From Spirochaetota bacterium (GTDB lineage: Bacteria; Spirochaetota; UBA4802; UBA5368), in NCBI GenBank assembly GCA_018263175.1, contig JADFDB010000014.1, positions 1 through 32,122 on the forward strand: DNA of 32,122 bases, in the 5' to 3' direction. A model generated the notes under the pieces. It ran no database searches, was not told the DNA's origin, and saw nothing but the letters and a program-made list of their open reading frames with translations. Positions 7,057 through 16,042 of this stretch are shown piece after piece; position 1 is the first letter of the stretch, and the number at the start of each line of letters is the position of its first letter. The position numbers were made by a program, and so were the translations under genes.

Positions 7057-8553
7057 ATGGCAACAAAAGACGGTTTCCCGGCGGAAGATCTTTTCTGTTC
7101 GGACCACGGCCTGACCTATAACGATTTCATCATTCTTCCCGGCTATATCGACTTCGCTCCGGACGATGTGGACCTCGAAGCCAACCTCACGCGCAACATC
7201 GTATTGAAGCGGCCGATCACATCGAGCCCGATGGATACGGTCACCGAGTACCGCATGGCGATCGGGATGGCCCTGCTCGGCGGGATAGGTTTCATCCATT
7301 ACAACAACACGATCGAGGAACAGGCCGAGCACGTCAAAAAGGTCAAGCGCTTCGAGAACGGCTTCATCACCGATCCCCTGGTGCTGTCCCCGGATAACAC
7401 CATCGCCGATATAGACGAGATCAAGGCGCAGTACGGCTTTTCCGGAATCCCCATCACCGAAGACGGAAAGCTCTACTCGAAGCTGGTCGGGGTGGTAACC
7501 AACCGCGACGTGGATTTTGAGACCGATCGCACTAAAAAACTTCGCGAGGTGATGACGACCGAATTGATGACGGCGCGGAAGGGCATATCACTGACACAGG
7601 CGAACGACATACTGAAGAAATCGAAAAAGGGAAAGCTCCCCATCGTCGATGAAAAGGGGTGCCTGGTGGCGTTCATGTGCAGAAACGATCTCCTGAAAAA
7701 CCGGGAGCATCCCTTCGCGTCGAAGGACAGCCAGAAGCAGCTCATGGTGGGTGCTGCGATATCCACCAAGGAAGAGTCACGGGAGCGGCTGGATCGCCTG
7801 GCGCAGGCGGGCCTCAACGCGGTCGTGATCGACGCGGCACAGGGCAATTCACTCTACCAGGTCGAGATGATCAAATACATCAAGAAAAAATATCCATCGC
7901 TCGAGGTGATCGGCGGCAACGTCGTGACCGAGGAGCAGTGCGAGAACCTCATAAAGGCCGGAGCGGACGGTCTGCGCATCGGCATGGGCCCCGGTTCGAT
8001 CTGCACCACCCAGACGACGATGGCGGTGGGAAGGGCGCAGGCCACGGCGATTTACCGCTGTGCGCGGTTCGCGAAAAAACAGGGCGTTCCGGTGATCGCC
8101 GACGGTGGAATCTCCGTTACCGGGCATATCGCGAAGGCGCTGTCGCTGGGCGCCTCGGCGACGATGATGGGATCGATGTTCGCGGCCACCGAGGAGGCAC
8201 CGGGGGAGTACTTCTATGAAAACGGCATACGCCTGAAGCGCTACAGGGGTATGGCCTCGCTCGAGGCGATGGAAAAGGGCGGCGGCAAGCGCTATTTCGC
8301 GGACGACGCCAAGATACTGGTGGCGCAGGGTGTTTCGGGCGCGGTGGTGGACAAGGGCTCGCTTTTCGACTACGTACCCTATATCATACAGGGCCTCAAG
8401 CATTCGCTTCAGGACATGGGGGCGAGCAGCGTCAGGAAGCTGCACGAAATGCTCTTTTCCGGAGAGCTCCGTTTCGAGCGGCGGTCGGTATCGGCCCAGA
8501 TAGAGGGGGGCGTGCACGACATGTATTCGTACAAAGAGCCCAAGTACATGTAA
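7057..8553 (+). CDS. guaB: Inosine-5'-monophosphate dehydrogenase, eukaryote-like type
   Basis: It oxidises IMP to XMP with NAD+, the committed step of guanine nucleotide synthesis, in the cytoplasm. The 498 residues form a (beta/alpha)8 barrel interrupted by two CBS domains (about 104-220). The catalytic loop is [11 protein letters not shown] with C316 as the nucleophile. ADGGI (348-352) and the flap beginning near [10 protein letters not shown] (396-405) follow, and the C-terminus is complete. AAGGAG precedes ATG 7057. Compared with human IMPDH as I remember it, many long segments are nearly identical. Residues that normally separate the two groups are of the eukaryotic kind: R307, Q319 and Q424, where typical bacteria have Lys, Arg and Glu. 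The gene ends 4 bp before the convergent DedA gene. Confidence 0.97.
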   Translation: MATKDGFPAEDLFCSDHGLTYNDFIILPGYIDFAPDDVDLEANLTRNIVLKRPITSSPMDTVTEYRMAIGMALLGGIGFIHYNNTIEEQAEHVKKVKRFENGFITDPLVLSPDNTIADIDEIKAQYGFSGIPITEDGKLYSKLVGVVTNRDVDFETDRTKKLREVMTTELMTARKGISLTQANDILKKSKKGKLPIVDEKGCLVAFMCRNDLLKNREHPFASKDSQKQLMVGAAISTKEESRERLDRLAQAGLNAVVIDAAQGNSLYQVEMIKYIKKKYPSLEVIGGNVVTEEQCENLIKAGADGLRIGMGPGSICTTQTTMAVGRAQATAIYRCARFAKKQGVPVIADGGISVTGHIAKALSLGASATMMGSMFAATEEAPGEYFYENGIRLKRYRGMASLEAMEKGGGKRYFADDAKILVAQGVSGAVVDKGSLFDYVPYIIQGLKHSLQDMGASSVRKLHEMLFSGELRFERRSVSAQIEGGVHDMYSYKEPKYM

Positions 8554-8557
8554 GCCC

Positions 8558-9196
8558 TCAGGACAGGGGTGCGCGCCGGCCTTTTCTCCATAGATGCAGG
8601 ATTATGATGGCCGCCGTCGCAGCGGCCATGAGTGCCAGCATGACCGTGTTGTAGTTACGCAGGATGGCGCTCATGCGGTCTTTTACCACCTCCCAGTTGT
8701 CGCCGAGCATGTACCCGGTGTGTATCCAGATGAGGTTCCAGATGGACGCGCTTACAGCGGCCATAACGACTACCTTCGGCAGTGACATGCGCGCGATCCC
8801 TGCGGCCAGGGAGATGATTGAACGGACGCCGGGCAGGAACCGGTTGGCGAGGACGACGAGAGAACCATACTTCCTGAACCATGATTCAGCATGCACAATC
8901 CGCTCCGCCGGGAGATGCCGGTAGTCCCTGCCCATGAAAAATTCCCTTCCGAGAAAGCGTCCGACCAGAACGAGGCACACGAAACCGCATACGCTGCCGA
9001 GCGTGGTGACGGCGTACACGAGGAAATAATCCAGCCTGCCCGCGCCGACCAGAAATGCGCCGAAAGCGGTGATGGTGTCGCCGGGAATCGGAGGGAACAC
9101 GTTCTCGACGAACGCACTGACGAAAAGCAGAAAATAGAGAAGATAGTCGTTCACGGCGGAGAGCGCCGGGAGTATTTCGGCGATATGCGTTTCCAT
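8558..9196 (-). CDS. DedA-family membrane protein
   Basis: DedA (SNARE-associated/VTT) proteins are inner-membrane proteins; several known members flip polyprenyl phosphate or phospholipids. The 212 residues show the family hallmarks: an N-terminal helix with FVENVFPPIPGDTI, the short GRFLGREFF stretch, and the conserved RFLPGVRSIISLAAGIARM segment, whose acidic/basic residues are needed in characterised members. Four to five hydrophobic segments are visible, and the C-terminus ends in a basic tail (WRKGRRAPLS). The ATG at 9196 has only a weak upstream Shine-Dalgarno. It stands alone, converging on guaB and divergent from the lipoprotein gene. Confidence 0.9.
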   Translation of the reverse strand: METHIAEILPALSAVNDYLLYFLLFVSAFVENVFPPIPGDTITAFGAFLVGAGRLDYFLVYAVTTLGSVCGFVCLVLVGRFLGREFFMGRDYRHLPAERIVHAESWFRKYGSLVVLANRFLPGVRSIISLAAGIARMSLPKVVVMAAVSASIWNLIWIHTGYMLGDNWEVVKDRMSAILRNYNTVMLALMAAATAAIIILHLWRKGRRAPLS

Positions 9197-9268
9197 GGAT
9201 GTTCTTATGCGACCTACTTCCGACGATTAAGGCAAGCATTTTCCGCCGGGCAATAAGATGAAAAATCC

Positions 9269-9296
9269 TTGATTATCGCCTGCGGACGGGTATGAT
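9269..9296 (+). promoter_or_regulatory. Candidate promoter for the 9337 lipoprotein gene
   Basis: TTGATT (9269-9274) and TATGAT (9291-9296) are 16 bases apart, with four and five consensus matches. The start site would be near 9303, giving a leader of about 34 nt with GAGAGG before ATG 9337. Confidence 0.45.
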
Positions 9297-9336
9297 TCTT
9301 TGCAAGTGCCGTATGCTACTCCCCGATTGAGAGGTC

Positions 9337-9879
9337 ATGACAGTGAGAAGGTTACTGGTTTTTTCCCTTGCCCTTGTGTCGATTCTGCTCGTTTCCTGTA
9401 AAACCGCCGAAGTTAAAGACCCTTTTAAGGAGCGCGTTGATGAATATCTTACGGTCGACCAGGGCGCGACGGAGCTTTTCCGCGTTCTGATGATGTCCGA
9501 CCGCTATCTTCTGGCCCAGATGGATCACGCCGACAGAATACGGCGCAACGAGGATTCAGGCGGTGACAGGTATATGACGGAGGAGCTCAAGAAGTTCGAC
9601 AAGATCGATGAGGAGCGCGACGGCGTTTTAACCGTATGGCTGTACCCCGATTCGGGACGGCTCATGAAGGTCCGTCCGAAAAAGCTCACCTACCTTATGG
9701 AAATCGACAAGCTGATCGTTGAGGACATTCAGCGATGGAGTTTCGATTTCCCGGCCAGGGACGTGTATCCGACGCAGTTCGACGTACGCTACCGGGTCAT
9801 TCTGCGGAAGACGCTCTCGGACGATGAAATCATGAAAGAGGTCCGCGAGAAGATAATAGAGAAGACCGGCTCGCGCTGA
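9337..9879 (+). CDS. Hypothetical lipoprotein, 180 residues
   Basis: The N-terminus MTVRRLLVFSLALVSILLVSC is a textbook lipoprotein signal, with LVSC giving a lipidated cysteine at residue 21. The mature part is highly charged, largely alpha-helical in appearance, and starts with KTAEVKDPFKERVDEYL. I recognise no named domain. The ATG at 9337 follows GAGAGG; a GTG two codons later is less likely. The gene ends exactly where the convergent coiled-coil gene ends: the two stop codons are adjacent within one TGATCA. Its juxtaposition to an envelope-anchored coiled-coil gene hints at an envelope role, but that is only context. Confidence 0.8.
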   Translation: MTVRRLLVFSLALVSILLVSCKTAEVKDPFKERVDEYLTVDQGATELFRVLMMSDRYLLAQMDHADRIRRNEDSGGDRYMTEELKKFDKIDEERDGVLTVWLYPDSGRLMKVRPKKLTYLMEIDKLIVEDIQRWSFDFPARDVYPTQFDVRYRVILRKTLSDDEIMKEVREKIIEKTGSR

Positions 9880-12306
9880 TCAGACCGACGCCGTATTTAT
9901 TATCAGGCGGACCGAGTTCTCGTCGATCAGCAGTTTCTTGGCGATGTCGTTCGAGTTCCAGCCCCTGCTTGAAAGCTCGCGGACTGTTTTAATCACCCCG
10001 TCGTTCAGGTTCTTGCCGAGCGGCAGGTCTCCTTTCACCTGGCGCGAGATGGGATTGTTGTTCTCCACGGCCTGCAGAAAATCGGCGAACTGCTTCATCT
10101 TCCGGTCGGTCTGGCTGAACATCTCCTTGAGGCGCGAATCGGTGCTGTCTATTTCAGAGCGCATGGATTCCATTTTCTGGAACATGGCGTGGATCTGATC
10201 GATGCGCTTTTCTATGTGCGCCGTGAGGCCTTCGAGCTCCCCGAATTTGTCTTTGACGTCGCGGATCTCCTGCTCGCGCGATTTGAGCACGAGCGTATTC
10301 TCCTCGATGGAGGTCAGATACTGGGTGAGTTTCTGAATGCGCTTGTCGGATCGCTCGACGACCGCCTGGAACGATCCGATCCTCGATTCCATGGATTTGA
10401 TGAGCATGTCGGCCTTGTGGGAGGATTCGAGGTTTTTCGCGATGGTGTCCTCGTATTCGCGCAGCTCCGCTATTCGCGCCTCCAGCCCCGCGTAACTCTG
10501 CCCGAGCGTTTCGATGCGCGTATTGACCATGTCGATTTTTGAAATCTTGTCCTCGATTACGTCCATCTTCTGGGTGACCATGTCGGTAAGCCCGATGATT
10601 CCCGCGAGCTCGTTTTCGTAGCTCGCAAGCCTTCCCTTGCGGCCCTCGAAGGCCTTGAGCTCCTTCTCGACGGTCTTCTTTAAATCCTTTATCTTCTCGA
10701 TGTCGTCCATGAACTTCTGGATGCCCCTGGCCTCGTCTTTCGCCTCCTTCAGCATGCCGCCGAAATTCTGCACGGCGTCTTCGACCTTGCGGATCATGTC
10801 GTCGCTCTTGGTGAATATCTGCCTGCTCTCCTCGTATTGCGTTATCTCCTTTCTCATGTCGACCAGGCGCTGTTCCATCTGGGAAAAGTCGACTTTCACA
10901 TGCTGCATCTGGGAATCGAGCGAGTCGTTGAAGTGCTCCTCCATGGTCGAGAGTTTCTCGGAGAGCGAGTTGAAGCGCTGTTCTACGCCGTGATATTCCG
11001 TAATGAGCGTGGACATCTTCTCTTCCGCCGACTCGGAGAGACGGTTCTCCATTTCGGCGTATTTCTCGTCGAAGTCCTCTATTTTCGCGATGGTTTCCTC
11101 GGCCTCCCTGCGGGCGGCCTTGACGATCTCGTCCTTTTTCGAGATTGAGTGAATGCTCAGGGTATCGATTTCGGTCCGGATCTTCTGGACCTCGTCGGCG
11201 AACGAAGCGATGAGCTTCGACTTTGAGTCATCGATGGTATTTTCGACGTTGCGGAGCTTGCCGTAGACCTTGTCGATGTCGGTTTCGACCTTTTCAAGGA
11301 GCGAATCGCGGCTGCGATGGAATTCCGCTATGGACTCGGCGATCTCGCGCTTGATGTCGGCCGACTTGTCCTTGATGTCGGCGAACACGCTGTTTTCGAG
11401 GTCGGAGAGCGTGGACTTGAGGGCGTTGACCTTGGAGTTGATATCGGCGACGTCGGAGCGTGTTTCGGCCAGGGACTGGCTGCGGGTTTCCTGCAGCGCG
11501 AGCTCGAAGTTTTCGATCGCCTTTTCGATGTTTCCTATCTTCGCGTTGATGTCGGTGAAGACGCGGCGCTCGGCCGAATCGACCCGGCCTTCGAGCAGGT
11601 CGGCCGTATGGCTTACGGAGTCTATGCGGGATTTTATGTTCTCGAGTATGGCCTCGCCGGTGGTGGTAATCCCCTGCTCCATACGGGCGAGCGACTCGGA
11701 GAAGGTCCTTGTGAGCAGTTCGACCTTTTCCTGTGCGGACCCGAGCAGTGCCGCCTCGTTGTCCCGGAACGACTCCCTCAGCCGGTTCACCTGGGCGGCG
11801 ATCTCCTCTCCAATCTCGCGCGAGCGCTCCCGCACCTTGTCATTGAAGGCCTGAATGATGGTCGAGCTCTCGCGCTCGACGCGGGCCAGCCCCTCCACGA
11901 GCGAGCCTATCTTCTTCGCCATGTCGCCAAAGCCGGCCCTCGAAGCGGCGATGAACTCGATCTGCTTGTTGACCTCGCGTGCCGCCTGCGATACGATCTT
12001 GAGGTCGTCTTCGACCTTCTTGAGGCTGGACTTTTCGATGTCGAGCCCCTTTATTCTCGTTTCTATCTCGGCAACCGATTCCCTGAGGGAGATCGACAGT
12101 CCCCCGGCTTTTTTGACCAGGAGGTCCATCTCTATCGTCGCGTCGTTGAAGCGGCGGCTCTCGGTGTCGGCGAGTTTCCTGAAATCGTTGAAGATCTTGG
12201 ACGAGAAGCGCTTCAACTTGATGATTTTCAGGTTCGATCGTTCGAGCCGGCGGAATGCCAAAAGCATCAGCAGGCACGACAGGAGCGTTACAATATTCCA
12301 CGTCAT
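9880..12306 (-). CDS. SpiroCoCo-like membrane-anchored giant coiled-coil protein with C-terminal HTH-like tail
   Basis: The 808 residues begin with a single membrane helix (NIVTLLSCLLMLLAF, about 4-18) followed by basic residues, suggesting a cytoplasmic body anchored to the inner membrane. From about 45 to 740 the sequence is an almost unbroken charged heptad pattern, rich in E, K, D, I and L, with few glycines or prolines. The last 40 residues switch character: TVRELSSRGWNSNDIAKKLLIDEN looks like a helix-turn-helix. This layout matches the spirochaete-restricted SpiroCoCo coiled-coil family; function is not established, though a filament, scaffold or chromosome-anchoring role is conceivable. 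The ATG at 12306 is used; a strong promoter lies just upstream. Eukaryotic-like filament or chemoreceptor similarity would only reflect coiled-coil composition. Confidence 0.8.
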   Translation of the reverse strand: MTWNIVTLLSCLLMLLAFRRLERSNLKIIKLKRFSSKIFNDFRKLADTESRRFNDATIEMDLLVKKAGGLSISLRESVAEIETRIKGLDIEKSSLKKVEDDLKIVSQAAREVNKQIEFIAASRAGFGDMAKKIGSLVEGLARVERESSTIIQAFNDKVRERSREIGEEIAAQVNRLRESFRDNEAALLGSAQEKVELLTRTFSESLARMEQGITTTGEAILENIKSRIDSVSHTADLLEGRVDSAERRVFTDINAKIGNIEKAIENFELALQETRSQSLAETRSDVADINSKVNALKSTLSDLENSVFADIKDKSADIKREIAESIAEFHRSRDSLLEKVETDIDKVYGKLRNVENTIDDSKSKLIASFADEVQKIRTEIDTLSIHSISKKDEIVKAARREAEETIAKIEDFDEKYAEMENRLSESAEEKMSTLITEYHGVEQRFNSLSEKLSTMEEHFNDSLDSQMQHVKVDFSQMEQRLVDMRKEITQYEESRQIFTKSDDMIRKVEDAVQNFGGMLKEAKDEARGIQKFMDDIEKIKDLKKTVEKELKAFEGRKGRLASYENELAGIIGLTDMVTQKMDVIEDKISKIDMVNTRIETLGQSYAGLEARIAELREYEDTIAKNLESSHKADMLIKSMESRIGSFQAVVERSDKRIQKLTQYLTSIEENTLVLKSREQEIRDVKDKFGELEGLTAHIEKRIDQIHAMFQKMESMRSEIDSTDSRLKEMFSQTDRKMKQFADFLQAVENNNPISRQVKGDLPLGKNLNDGVIKTVRELSSRGWNSNDIAKKLLIDENSVRLIINTASV

Positions 12307-12497
12307 CTCTTGTACTCTCCAGGCGTAATGTTCGTATCTCTGGCCGCAGGGACTTTATTCCAACTAACAATTCTATATAAATGCCGCGATATTGTCAATA
12401 TCTATTTTATGTCTCATTAAAAAAGAATGGCCGGGCCGGATTTTTTTCTGCGCGCCGGTTTGCCGAGGGCTATCCTATGGGAAACGGAGCGTGACTC
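12307..12497. other. Divergent promoter region between coiled-coil gene and 3D-domain gene
   Basis: This 191-bp gap contains the strong minus-strand promoter at 12370-12398 and is AT-rich at its centre. For the plus-strand gene at 12498 there is a Shine-Dalgarno (GGAG) but no clear -35/-10 pair. Confidence 0.4.
12370..12398 (-). promoter_or_regulatory. Strong sigma70-type promoter of the coiled-coil gene
   Basis: Read on the minus strand, TTGACA (12398-12393) and TAGAAT (12375-12370) are separated by exactly 17 bases: a perfect -35 and a five-of-six -10. Transcription would start near 12363, leaving a leader of about 57 nt. It is among the best promoters in the window, suggesting high constitutive expression of the coiled-coil protein. 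Confidence 0.7.
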
Positions 12498-13046
12498 ATG
12501 ATAAAAAAGGCTGTTGTTTCAGGATGCATTGTCGGCATTGTTACGATCCTCGCGGCGTTCGTGCTGTCCGAGGCCATGGTTGCAAAAGAAGAGCGCCTCG
12601 AGCGGCTCCTGAAGTCGGGACACTTTGTCAATGGACGGACGCTGCGCCTGGTCTGCGATGTGACGGCATATTGCTCGGGCGCCTGTTGCAACACCGGACA
12701 TGCGTCAGGCGATGACGGCTCGCGCCTGCTCGACTGGAGCGATCAACTGGCGGTGGGGGGGCTTTCAATAAGCTCATTATTGAAAGAGGGGCTGCGTCCG
12801 GCCGCGGTCGACACCTCGGTTATTCCCTTCGGTTCGATAATCGACTACGACGGCGTTTTGTACGTAGCGCTGGACCGCGGCGGGGCGATAAAGGGGACGA
12901 GGCTTGATCTTGCAATGAAAACGCATGATGAAAGCGTCGAATTCGGACGCAGGCCGCGTCAAATCGTAACGGTGCACATTCCACGTTCGCCCGCGCGGGT
13001 GGTCGGCTTAATCAAGGAGCAATACGGAGAGGGCCGGGCCGAGTAA
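12498..13046 (+). CDS. 3D-domain protein, probable membrane-anchored cell-wall enzyme
   Basis: The 182-residue product has an N-terminal hydrophobic helix (about 5-24) without a clear cleavage site, then a 3D (Asp-Asp-Asp) domain related to the catalytic fold of MltA-type lytic transglycosylases and Bacillus YuiC. The three aspartates are visible at D105 (VDTSVIPFG), D126 (LDRGGAIKG) and D137 (RLDLAM), followed by the usual ESVEFGRR. The domain opens with DVTAYCSGACC, a cysteine-rich variant of the common VTAY start; C59, C63 and C64 could form disulphides outside the membrane. GGAG precedes ATG 12498. In known relatives it cuts or reshapes peptidoglycan in the periplasm. It ends five bases from the convergent gene. 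Confidence 0.85.
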   Translation: MIKKAVVSGCIVGIVTILAAFVLSEAMVAKEERLERLLKSGHFVNGRTLRLVCDVTAYCSGACCNTGHASGDDGSRLLDWSDQLAVGGLSISSLLKEGLRPAAVDTSVIPFGSIIDYDGVLYVALDRGGAIKGTRLDLAMKTHDESVEFGRRPRQIVTVHIPRSPARVVGLIKEQYGEGRAE

Positions 13047-13051
13047 AGCGT

Positions 13052-16042
13052 CTATTCCCTGGCGGCTTCGGCCTCGGTATCGCTCATGCGGATGTCTCTC
13101 GCCGACTGGTTGATCGGCAGCGGGATGCTCTCGCCCTGTTCAACGTCCGACTGGTTCCTCGGATCGGGCATCTTCCACCGGTTTTTTTCATCCTCCATCA
13201 TCACGGTGACTCTTTCAAGGCTCGACTGAATGGCACAGTCATTCGGATCGAGCTGGAGCGCCTTTTCGTAATATATCCGGGCCTCCTGGAGTCTGCCGAG
13301 TTTTTCATGACAGAGACCCGTATAGTGCAGTATCGAGGCGGTGTTTTCCCTGAGATCCATGGCGCGGTTAAAATACTCGAGCGCCTCCTGCGGACGCCCC
13401 ATCGCGAAGAAAAGAACGCCCATCTGGTAGAGCACCTTGGTATCGTCGCGTTTGAGGAGCATCGCCCGCTGGAGATACCTGAAGGCGTCGTCGAGGTTCT
13501 GGACCGTTATCGATAGCATGCCGAGACGGTAATTCGCCTCGAAGTTGTCTGGATTAATCTGGATGATCGCGCGGTAGAGCGTTTCGGCCTCGTCCCAGCG
13601 CCGGTCTTTCTCGTAGCGCACGGCCTCCGAGTAATAATAGCGCTCCTTGAATACGAGAAGTTCGCCGATGTAGGTGCGAAGCTCCGGGATATAATCCCCC
13701 ATCTTCCGTAACTGTGCGAGGACCGCCGTCTCGCCGTCGAATTCCCCGCGGACCTCCATAAGCCCGGCTTTTTTCAGCAGGCTGAAGATCTGGGTGCGGG
13801 CCTGGATGCCCGCGAGAACCCCCGCCCTGAAATAGGGCGCGGCGCCTTCGGCCGGGATCAGATCACCGACCTTCAGGTTGTTCGAAAGATAGCCGCTTTC
13901 AAGCCGTTCGTCGAGCGTGTACCCGGCGCGTTTCCCGGAGCACGGCCACGCGGACCGGTCCGCCCCCGCGAGGTGAACGAGGACGTCGTCGATATCGGTA
14001 AAAAGCAGATGGGCGAGCGGCTGGTACTCGTTGATGAAGAGCAGGGAGACGGCGGGCTTCTCCCTGAACAATGCGCTCAATCTGCCGAGGCCCGTGCGGT
14101 CCAGGGTCAGCGCTGTCCGATCGGCGGCGCACACCACGACGAGGTGGTCCGAAAAAAGGAAGCCGGCAAAATGGCTGAACGTCTTTTTCATCCCGGAGAG
14201 TGCCCCGTTAAGCGTCGCGGGGGCGGTGCGGGACAGATTGAACACCTGGACGAACAGCCCCTCGCGCGTAAGTGTCCGTCGTGCTATCGAATAATATTCT
14301 CCGGAAAACCGGAAGGGGTTGCATGCGAGGTCATAGAGATTGGGGATATCGACGATCATCCCCAGGGGGCCGCCCCTGACCTTCAGGTAGCGCAGGATCT
14401 CGTCCCGCTCGGTAAAATAGAAGTCCTTTCCGCTGAACGGCGGCTCCCTGAAGTCGACGGCGCGGTCGGGAACATAATCGAGGCAAACGGCGCCGGGGAA
14501 ATAGCCGACCGACGGATTTCTGAAAAAACGCTGGTTGCCGTCGATAAAGAGGACCCCGGGCCTTCCTTCTATGGCGCCGGCGGTGAACAGCACGAGCGGA
14601 ACGAGCGAACGCTCCAGATTTTTAACAGAGTCGTCGCCCGCCGAGAAGAAGTCCCTTCCGTTGAATCGGATCATCGCGCCGGTGCGTCCGGGCGAGCTCG
14701 TATCGGTGAAACCGGCTATATGGGCCACGTAGAGCTTCCCGTTGAGTGGAATGTCAAAATTGATGTGGACGAAAAGCATGAGCGGGATGAGCGCCGCCGC
14801 GCCTGCCAGGTAGACGGCTTTCGTCCAGACCCCCGCCTTAGCCTGCACGAGGTGGATGACGGGAAACACCGTATTGAGGAGGGCCGCGGCGTAAAAGATC
14901 ACGAAGAACCAGAGGTTGCTGAACTCGAGCGCCTGAAGCGCGGCCAGAATCGGCATGGGGAGTACGAAGAGTGAGAAATCGATAATCGCGAACCGCCGGT
15001 CGTGATCGTAGGTCTCGAGTATGTCGCGCAGCGTATGATAGATGGAGAAGCCGAAAACGCCCGCGACAGGCAGAAAAACCGCAACCCCGGTCGCAAGTCC
15101 GATCGTCCCGGCGAACGCATTGATCAGCACGAAAAAGAGAATGAATGCTGGAGGATACAGCGCTTCGGTATAGAGCGGAAGATAGGCCTTTTTAATAAGT
15201 CGGCCCGTGATGAAACCCGCAAGGAGCGATACGGTGCAGGCGAAAATAAAAAGCATCTGCACGTGCAGAAAGTCCCCGAAAAATTTCAGGACGGTCTGGT
15301 AGCCGAGGAAGAGATACACGAGGATATAGGAAAAATTAAGATAGGCGAACGCCAGGTCTTCCCTTTTCCCGACGGTGGTTTTTTCCTCCGGCTGGTGCTC
15401 TTTATATTCCTGGGCGTAAAGCGTCGGAGGGTTGTAGGGCAGCTTGATGAAAAAAAGCGTCGGCAGAATAATTAGAAACGGAATGACGACCGGATAATAG
15501 GCCGGGGGAAGGCGGAAGGACAGGAATCCATGAGCCGTTCCGGCCGCAAGCGCGATGAAGCATATAATGAAAAAGGTGATTATATTTTTTTTATCATCGA
15601 TGAATTCCCCGCAGGCGATCTTCAGAAAATACGCACCCTTGATTCCCGCAAAAAAAGACACGCCCATGATCGCCGCGTAGAGTACTCCCCGCACGCCGAA
15701 AAAAAGCTCCAGGAGCGGCTCGCCTCCGGCGGGGGTGATGCATTTCCTCGCGACAACGAGCGCACAACCGATCGTGAAGGCCAGGTCGGACAGGGAATAC
15801 AGTATTCTGAAACGGCTGATCCGCGCAAAGAGCGCGCGCCCCGCCAGGTTGCCCCAAAAAACGCCCGCAAGGACCGCGAGGAAAATAAACCTGAAGGTGG
15901 ACTCATAGGGGGCGTAATAATTTAACGTGAGGGACATATCCGAAAATATGAACGCAACGAGAAAAACCGAGGCGAAAAGGTTATAAAAAACCAACCGTCG
16001 CTGTATGATGTCGGGGTAGCTGAATTCCTTTAAGAGGCTCAT
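13052..16042 (-). CDS. Polytopic membrane protein fused to a degenerate spermidine-synthase-like domain and TPR repeats
   Basis: The 996-residue protein has three parts. Residues about 15-430 hold roughly ten to twelve hydrophobic helices, resembling the membrane half of MFS/spermidine-synthase fusions. Residues about 440-700 resemble a spermidine synthase-type methyltransferase fold: VPLVLF plus a nucleotide-site position that reads LFIDGNQRF instead of a glycine-rich GGGDG, and GMIVDIPNLYDLACNPF (561-577) followed by SGEYYSIARRTLTREGLF. The aminopropyltransferase motifs are therefore eroded and activity is doubtful. Residues about 805-940 carry three or four TPRs, for example AETLYRAIIQINPDNFEANY and ARIYYEKALQLDPND. 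The start ATG 16042 has GGAG about 13 bases upstream. A role as an envelope scaffold or sensor is inference only. Confidence 0.75.
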   Translation of the reverse strand: MSLLKEFSYPDIIQRRLVFYNLFASVFLVAFIFSDMSLTLNYYAPYESTFRFIFLAVLAGVFWGNLAGRALFARISRFRILYSLSDLAFTIGCALVVARKCITPAGGEPLLELFFGVRGVLYAAIMGVSFFAGIKGAYFLKIACGEFIDDKKNIITFFIICFIALAAGTAHGFLSFRLPPAYYPVVIPFLIILPTLFFIKLPYNPPTLYAQEYKEHQPEEKTTVGKREDLAFAYLNFSYILVYLFLGYQTVLKFFGDFLHVQMLFIFACTVSLLAGFITGRLIKKAYLPLYTEALYPPAFILFFVLINAFAGTIGLATGVAVFLPVAGVFGFSIYHTLRDILETYDHDRRFAIIDFSLFVLPMPILAALQALEFSNLWFFVIFYAAALLNTVFPVIHLVQAKAGVWTKAVYLAGAAALIPLMLFVHINFDIPLNGKLYVAHIAGFTDTSSPGRTGAMIRFNGRDFFSAGDDSVKNLERSLVPLVLFTAGAIEGRPGVLFIDGNQRFFRNPSVGYFPGAVCLDYVPDRAVDFREPPFSGKDFYFTERDEILRYLKVRGGPLGMIVDIPNLYDLACNPFRFSGEYYSIARRTLTREGLFVQVFNLSRTAPATLNGALSGMKKTFSHFAGFLFSDHLVVVCAADRTALTLDRTGLGRLSALFREKPAVSLLFINEYQPLAHLLFTDIDDVLVHLAGADRSAWPCSGKRAGYTLDERLESGYLSNNLKVGDLIPAEGAAPYFRAGVLAGIQARTQIFSLLKKAGLMEVRGEFDGETAVLAQLRKMGDYIPELRTYIGELLVFKERYYYSEAVRYEKDRRWDEAETLYRAIIQINPDNFEANYRLGMLSITVQNLDDAFRYLQRAMLLKRDDTKVLYQMGVLFFAMGRPQEALEYFNRAMDLRENTASILHYTGLCHEKLGRLQEARIYYEKALQLDPNDCAIQSSLERVTVMMEDEKNRWKMPDPRNQSDVEQGESIPLPINQSARDIRMSDTEAEAARE

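Noticed and set aside
11317-12420. A 367-codon plus-strand frame opposite the coiled-coil gene
   Set aside because: No ribosome site or domain, and it runs across the strong minus-strand promoter; the regular coiled-coil codons create long antisense frames.
13973-14974. A 333-codon plus-strand frame inside the membrane/TPR gene
   Set aside because: Antisense to a coherent multi-domain protein; composition is random-like.
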